A stretch of DNA of 64,000 nucleotides from Phycisphaeraceae bacterium (GTDB lineage Bacteria > Planctomycetota > Phycisphaerae > Phycisphaerales > SM1A02): the NCBI GenBank assembly GCA_019636735.1, contig JAHBWY010000002.1, positions 372,001-436,000 of the forward strand, written 5' to 3'. The first letter of the stretch is position 1. Every line of letters starts with the position of its first letter. A program made the translations under genes and the position numbers. The notes beneath the pieces are model-generated. The model did no database searches. It was not told the DNA's origin and saw only the letters and a list, made by a program, of their open reading frames with translations. Shown one piece after another: positions 60,592-64,000 of this stretch.

Positions 60592-62606
60592 TGCGTGATC
60601 GCGTGATCCAACTCATGGCGGCGCTTGCCGTGCTCGTCTCGGTGGTCGGCGCGAGTGCGCTCGTGCCACGCATGCTGTCGGGCGCGGAGACGCTCGGCCT
60701 GCGCTACACCGCTGATCCGATCGAGGGCGCGCCGCCGATCATTGCACTCGCCAACGCCATCGGCGCCATCAGGCCCATCGTGGCGGACTACCTCTGGATC
60801 AAGCTCGCCAAGATGAAGGAGAAGGGCCAGTTCTACGAGGCGAGTTCTCTCGCATCGTGGATCACCAAGCTCCAGCCGCGCTTCCCCGAGGTCTGGGCCT
60901 TCCACGGCCACAACATGGCCTACAACATCTCGGTTCTCACGAACACGCCGCAGGAGCGCTGGTCATGGGTGAACCAGGGCATCGACCTCGTTCGGAACCA
61001 GGGGCTCCGCTACAACCCGAACGACCTCGGGCTCAACAAGGAACTGGCCTTCTGGTTCGCCCACAAGATCGACGGCGTGAGCGATGACGCGCATCTCTTC
61101 TACAAGCGCGAGTTCGCCAGAGAGTGGCAGTATCTGCTGGGGATTCCGCCCTTTGACCAGGAAGAGCGGGAGCGCTGGATTCAGGCGATCGCCGATGCGC
61201 CCGACACCTATGCCGAGCTCGTCGCCCTTCACCCCGATGTGCAGAAGGTCGTCGATCGCCTGACCTCGGGTCTCTCACCCTACCAGCGACGCTTCTCCTT
61301 CAAGTTCGATCGCAATCTGCTCAACCTCTACGGTCAATGGAAGGCCATCGAGACCTCGCCCTATGCGAGGCTCATGGAGCTCGATCAGGGTTTTCGTCGC
61401 ACCGACCCGCTCTATGTCGCGATCTCCGAGGTCTTCCGCGATCCCGAGCTCCAGGTGCCGCTTGAGCAGTTCATCACCTGGCTTCGCAAGCGCGTGCTGC
61501 TGGATACCTACAACATGGACCCGGTTCGCATGGCGCAATACACGAAGGAGTACGGTCCCTTCGACTGGCGCCATCCGCAGGCTCACGCCTTCTACTGGGC
61601 GAAGCTCGGCTCCGAGACGGGCGCGGAGCGCTACGACAACATCGATGATGTCTACAAGCAGCTCAACAATGATCGCCTCTGGCTGCAGGCCATCCAGGCT
61701 CTCCAGCGATCGGGGCTGATGAGCTTCGATCCCTTCTCCAACGACAACCCGACCCGGCTCAACGACCCGCGCTGGATCCAGGCGGCCAACAAGGCCTTCC
61801 GAAATCTCTACGACCACTACTACGACCGAAGTCGCGGCGGTGGCGTCGACACCTTCGCCGACTTCTATGAGAACTTCATGACCTCGAATGTCCGCGAGTT
61901 GTGGCGTGCGGGCGAAATCGAGGCGGCGCAGCAGATCTACACGGAACTGGACCAGCTCTTCGGCTCGACAGGTGTGCGGCCGAGCAACAAGTATCGTCGC
62001 CCCATCGATGTCTTCGTCCAGGAGACGACGCGGGGTGAGTATGAGTATGTCCCCGACACCGCGGCAACCGATGTCTATGCCGCGCTCCGAAACGGCTTCA
62101 TTCAGGCCTACCTGATGGGTCGACCCGAGCGGCTCAAGACCGCGCGCGAGTTCGCCTCCGGCATCATCGAGTTCTTCAAGAGCACGCACTACTTCAACTT
62201 CGTCAACAAGTTCGGCGAAGGACGCATGAGGGATCTCATTGCGGACATGGAGACGACCGAGGAACGCGTGTTCACCGCGCTGCTGAAGGATTCGAGCATT
62301 TCGCTGCTTGACCGGCTCACCATGTACAACCGCGCGCCCGAGGCCATGCGACGCCTGGCCTATGATGGCGTCCGAGACTCCATCAACCGCGAGATCAGGA
62401 TGAGTCCGATCGGTCAGTCGATCGTGGAGCGCGTGCGAGCGCAAGGGCGCGGCGACCCCGATGTTGAGACGGCGCTCTCCCAGGCCGTCACCCAGATGTT
62501 CCCCGAGCCTCCGGGCATGGAAGAGTGGCGACTGGTTCGAGCCGAGCGAGCCCGTCAGCGCGAGGAGCAGCGCGCTGGATCGCGAGCCGACTTCCAGACT
62601 CGCTGA
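60591..62606 (+). CDS. 671-residue envelope protein with helical repeats
   Basis: One N-terminal helix (VIQLMAALAVLVSVVGASALVP) without an obvious cleavage site, then a long helical part that looks like tetratricopeptide-type repeats: PIVADYLWIKLAKMKEKGQFYEASSLASWITKLQPRFPEVWAFHGHNMAYN, later FRNLYDHYYDRSRGGGVDTFADFYENF, and RAGEIEAAQQIYTELDQLF. It is rich in Tyr, Trp and Phe. No catalytic motif. As last gene of the operon, overlapped with the permease stop, it is likely the periplasmic partner of this exporter, but I do not recognise a family. Confidence 0.87.
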   Translation: MRDRVIQLMAALAVLVSVVGASALVPRMLSGAETLGLRYTADPIEGAPPIIALANAIGAIRPIVADYLWIKLAKMKEKGQFYEASSLASWITKLQPRFPEVWAFHGHNMAYNISVLTNTPQERWSWVNQGIDLVRNQGLRYNPNDLGLNKELAFWFAHKIDGVSDDAHLFYKREFAREWQYLLGIPPFDQEERERWIQAIADAPDTYAELVALHPDVQKVVDRLTSGLSPYQRRFSFKFDRNLLNLYGQWKAIETSPYARLMELDQGFRRTDPLYVAISEVFRDPELQVPLEQFITWLRKRVLLDTYNMDPVRMAQYTKEYGPFDWRHPQAHAFYWAKLGSETGAERYDNIDDVYKQLNNDRLWLQAIQALQRSGLMSFDPFSNDNPTRLNDPRWIQAANKAFRNLYDHYYDRSRGGGVDTFADFYENFMTSNVRELWRAGEIEAAQQIYTELDQLFGSTGVRPSNKYRRPIDVFVQETTRGEYEYVPDTAATDVYAALRNGFIQAYLMGRPERLKTAREFASGIIEFFKSTHYFNFVNKFGEGRMRDLIADMETTEERVFTALLKDSSISLLDRLTMYNRAPEAMRRLAYDGVRDSINREIRMSPIGQSIVERVRAQGRGDPDVETALSQAVTQMFPEPPGMEEWRLVRAERARQREEQRAGSRADFQTR

Positions 62607-62633
62607 CGGCGTTGCCCCGGTCGCGCCCACGAC

Positions 62634-63293
62634 ATGCGAACGCCTCCAGCCATCCTCTGCATCGGTCGAAACTACGCCGATCACGCGGCGGAGATGGGCG
62701 GGGCGCCGCTGACCCACCCCATGGTCTTCATGAAGAACCCGGCGAGCATCTGCGGGCCCGAGGATGACATCGTCATTCCGAGGATCGCGCGCGAGCATGG
62801 CCCGCAAGTTGACTTTGAGGGGGAACTGGCCGTCGAGATCGGCGTGGCGGCGCGCGATGTGCCCGAACTTCAGGCGGGCGAGGTCATCGCGGGGTACCGC
62901 GTTGCGAACGATGTGTCGGCGCGGTGGTGGCAGAAGCAGGGGAGCGGCGGCCAGTTCTGCCGCGGCAAGAGCTTCGACACCTTCTGCCCGCTTTCGCCGC
63001 TCCGGCCCGCGCGCGAGGTGACTGACCCCGGATCACTTCTCCTGCGCACGCGCTTGAACGGCGAGCTGATGCAGGAGTCGTCGACCAGCCTCATGCTCTT
63101 CTCCGTGGCGCGGCTTGTCGCCGACCTGAGCCGAGGAACCACGCTCCTTCCCGGCACGCTCATCCTCACGGGAACTCCGTCGGGTGTCGGTGCGGCTCGA
63201 ACGCCGCCGAGATTCCTCAAGGACGGTGATGTGGTCGAAGTCGAGGTGACCGGCGTGGGGCTCATTCGCAACCGCGTTCGGGAGGAGCCGTGA
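62634..63293 (+). CDS. fumarylacetoacetate hydrolase (FAH) family protein
   Basis: 219 residues: [43 protein letters not shown] (metal-binding Glu residues), [16 protein letters not shown] and [11 protein letters not shown]. These are the typical blocks of the FAH superfamily of C-C bond hydrolases and decarboxylases in catabolism of aromatic acids and other dicarbonyl compounds. Substrate not determinable. ATG is 27 bases after the envelope protein stop; stop overlaps the yidD GTG. Confidence 0.9.
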   Translation: MRTPPAILCIGRNYADHAAEMGGAPLTHPMVFMKNPASICGPEDDIVIPRIAREHGPQVDFEGELAVEIGVAARDVPELQAGEVIAGYRVANDVSARWWQKQGSGGQFCRGKSFDTFCPLSPLRPAREVTDPGSLLLRTRLNGELMQESSTSLMLFSVARLVADLSRGTTLLPGTLILTGTPSGVGAARTPPRFLKDGDVVEVEVTGVGLIRNRVREEP

Positions 63294-63631
63294 GTACCGC
63301 GCGCCCCACGATCGCGGCGCGATCGGTCATGGCGCTCGTGTCGCTCTACCAGCGGCTGCTGAGTCCCGTGCTCGGCGGGCGCTGCCGCTTTCACCCCTCG
63401 TGTTCCTGCTACGCCAAGGAGGCGCTGCGCACTCACGGAGCGATCCGAGGCAGCGCCCTCACGCTCCGCCGACTCGCGCGATGCCACCCGTGGGGTGGTT
63501 CAGGGGTCGATCCCGTGCCTCCGCTTGGCGGCGGCTCGAAGGAGAACCTCGGTGTACTCCGGCACGCTCCGGGCCCGGTGCGGGCGGACCACGACCACCA
63601 AGTCGCATCCGCCGCCGATCGTGTGCTGTGA
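63290..63631 (+). CDS. yidD: membrane protein insertion efficiency factor YidD, extended
   Basis: 113 residues. The YidD core is [59 protein letters not shown], with an amphipathic helix and the cysteines of the family. After it come about 35 residues rich in Gly, His and Asp that lie opposite rnpA and have no counterpart in normal 70-85 residue YidD proteins. GTG start in a GTGA overlap with the FAH gene. The convergent overlap with rnpA is 132 bases. Confidence 0.88.
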   Translation: MSTARPTIAARSVMALVSLYQRLLSPVLGGRCRFHPSCSCYAKEALRTHGAIRGSALTLRRLARCHPWGGSGVDPVPPLGGGSKENLGVLRHAPGPVRADHDHQVASAADRVL

Positions 63632-63859
63632 GAGACGAAAGGCTTCGCGCAGCAGCCTCTTCATGTGGTTGCGCACGACTGCACCGCCGACGCGTCGGCC
63701 GATCGAGATGCCGAGGCGCGGATGGTCGAGTTCATTGGCGAGCGCATAGACGATGACACCACCCGCGTCGGTCCTGGCGCCGTCGGCGTAGGCGCGTCGG
63801 AAGACAGCGGGGCTCCGGAGACGCATCCGCACCGGGAAGCGGAAGCGGGGTTCGCTCAC
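63500..63859 (-). CDS. rnpA: ribonuclease P protein component
   Basis: 119 residues; helps the RNase P RNA cut tRNA 5' leaders. The conserved [29 protein letters not shown] (the RNR motif in VVRNHMKR) and N-terminal [18 protein letters not shown] are present. GTG start overlapping the stop of a CBS-domain protein (GTGA). rpmH, which normally precedes rnpA, is not there, and yidD is on the opposite strand. Confidence 0.93.
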   Translation of the reverse strand: MSEPRFRFPVRMRLRSPAVFRRAYADGARTDAGGVIVYALANELDHPRLGISIGRRVGGAVVRNHMKRLLREAFRLSQHTIGGGCDLVVVVRPHRARSVPEYTEVLLRAAAKRRHGIDP

Positions 63860-64000
63860 GCCTGCCGCTCCAGTTCATCCTGGTATCGCCGCATCATGCG
63901 AGCCCGGCCCGCCATGCCGAGCACCTGCTTCGTCTGAGGATCGACCACGGGCAGGCTCTGGACATCGTGGCGTGAGAAGCGATCAAGCGCCTGGTCAAGC
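63856..64000 (-). CDS. CBS-domain protein, C-terminal end (cut by window edge)
   Basis: Last 47 codons: LDQALDRFSRHDVQSLPVVDPQTKQVLGMAGR then [15 protein letters not shown]. The pattern RHDVQSLPVVD...VLGMAGR is the second half of a CBS domain, as at the ends of ClC chloride channels, where the last helix is RxRMMxxY. The gene type cannot be fixed from this end alone. It overlaps rnpA by four bases. Confidence 0.7.
   Translation of the reverse strand, partial: LDQALDRFSRHDVQSLPVVDPQTKQVLGMAGRARMMRRYQDELERQA

Noticed and set aside
1-64000. CRISPR array, insertion sequence or prophage
   Set aside because: No regularly spaced repeats, transposase or integrase motifs, and no long direct or inverted repeats at gene borders were seen in any part of the window.

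Overview
The window is high-GC, densely packed bacterial chromosome. It has about fifty protein genes, many stop/start overlaps of the ATGA, GTGA or TGATG type, and no insertion sequence, prophage, CRISPR array, rRNA or tRNA that I could recognise. The combination of a Gld-type ABC exporter with a DUF4340 protein, three SPFH proteins in a row with an ABC exporter, many secreted proteins of unknown function, a lone regulatory PTS and RsbU-type phosphatases points to a planctomycete, perhaps of the Phycisphaerae. This is inferred from gene content, not from a marker gene.

Layout. 1-6.7 kb: start of a PutA-like proline dehydrogenase (cut by the window), catalase, a glycosyltransferase with a small partner, prmC, and a PAS-GAF-receiver protein. 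6.8-11.8 kb: a three-gene Gld-like exporter (ATPase, permease-GldG fusion, DUF4340). 11.8-18.1 kb (minus strand): ribD, a membrane PP2C phosphatase, fusA and an RNase HII-like protein with altered active-site motifs. 18.2-25 kb (mostly plus): a glycine-rich RRM protein with a structured leader and terminator, a large secreted orphan, mnmA, class I aldolase and a lipoprotein. 25-31.7 kb (minus): DUF486 protein, methyltransferase, a P1B-type ATPase with a CPG motif, then a regulatory operon hpf-ptsN-HPr-gpsA-PP2C phosphatase. 31.9-44.4 kb (minus): secreted zinc-protease/PDZ protein, purN, thioesterase, uvrA, an intergenic spacer, uvrB, a LolCD/MacB-like exporter and gcvH. 44.5-50.9 kb (plus): TIM-barrel protein, cmk, plsC, tRNA nucleotidyltransferase and two secreted ClpP/crotonase-fold paralogues. 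51-62.6 kb: an envelope locus with a divergent ABC-2 permease, three SPFH proteins, an ABC ATPase, a second large ABC-2 permease and a 671-residue helical-repeat envelope protein. 62.6-64 kb: FAH-family hydrolase, yidD, and rnpA on the opposite strand overlapping yidD, then the end of a CBS-domain protein.

The strongest candidate for an under-described system is the 51-62.6 kb locus. Its five core genes are joined by very short gaps or overlaps, and one ATPase appears to serve two dissimilar permeases in the company of an SPFH assembly. Other points worth following up are the ClpP-fold pair in which one copy lacks the serine, the RNase HII-like protein with GYG in place of GRG, the CPG P-type ATPase, and the antisense overlap of rnpA with yidD.
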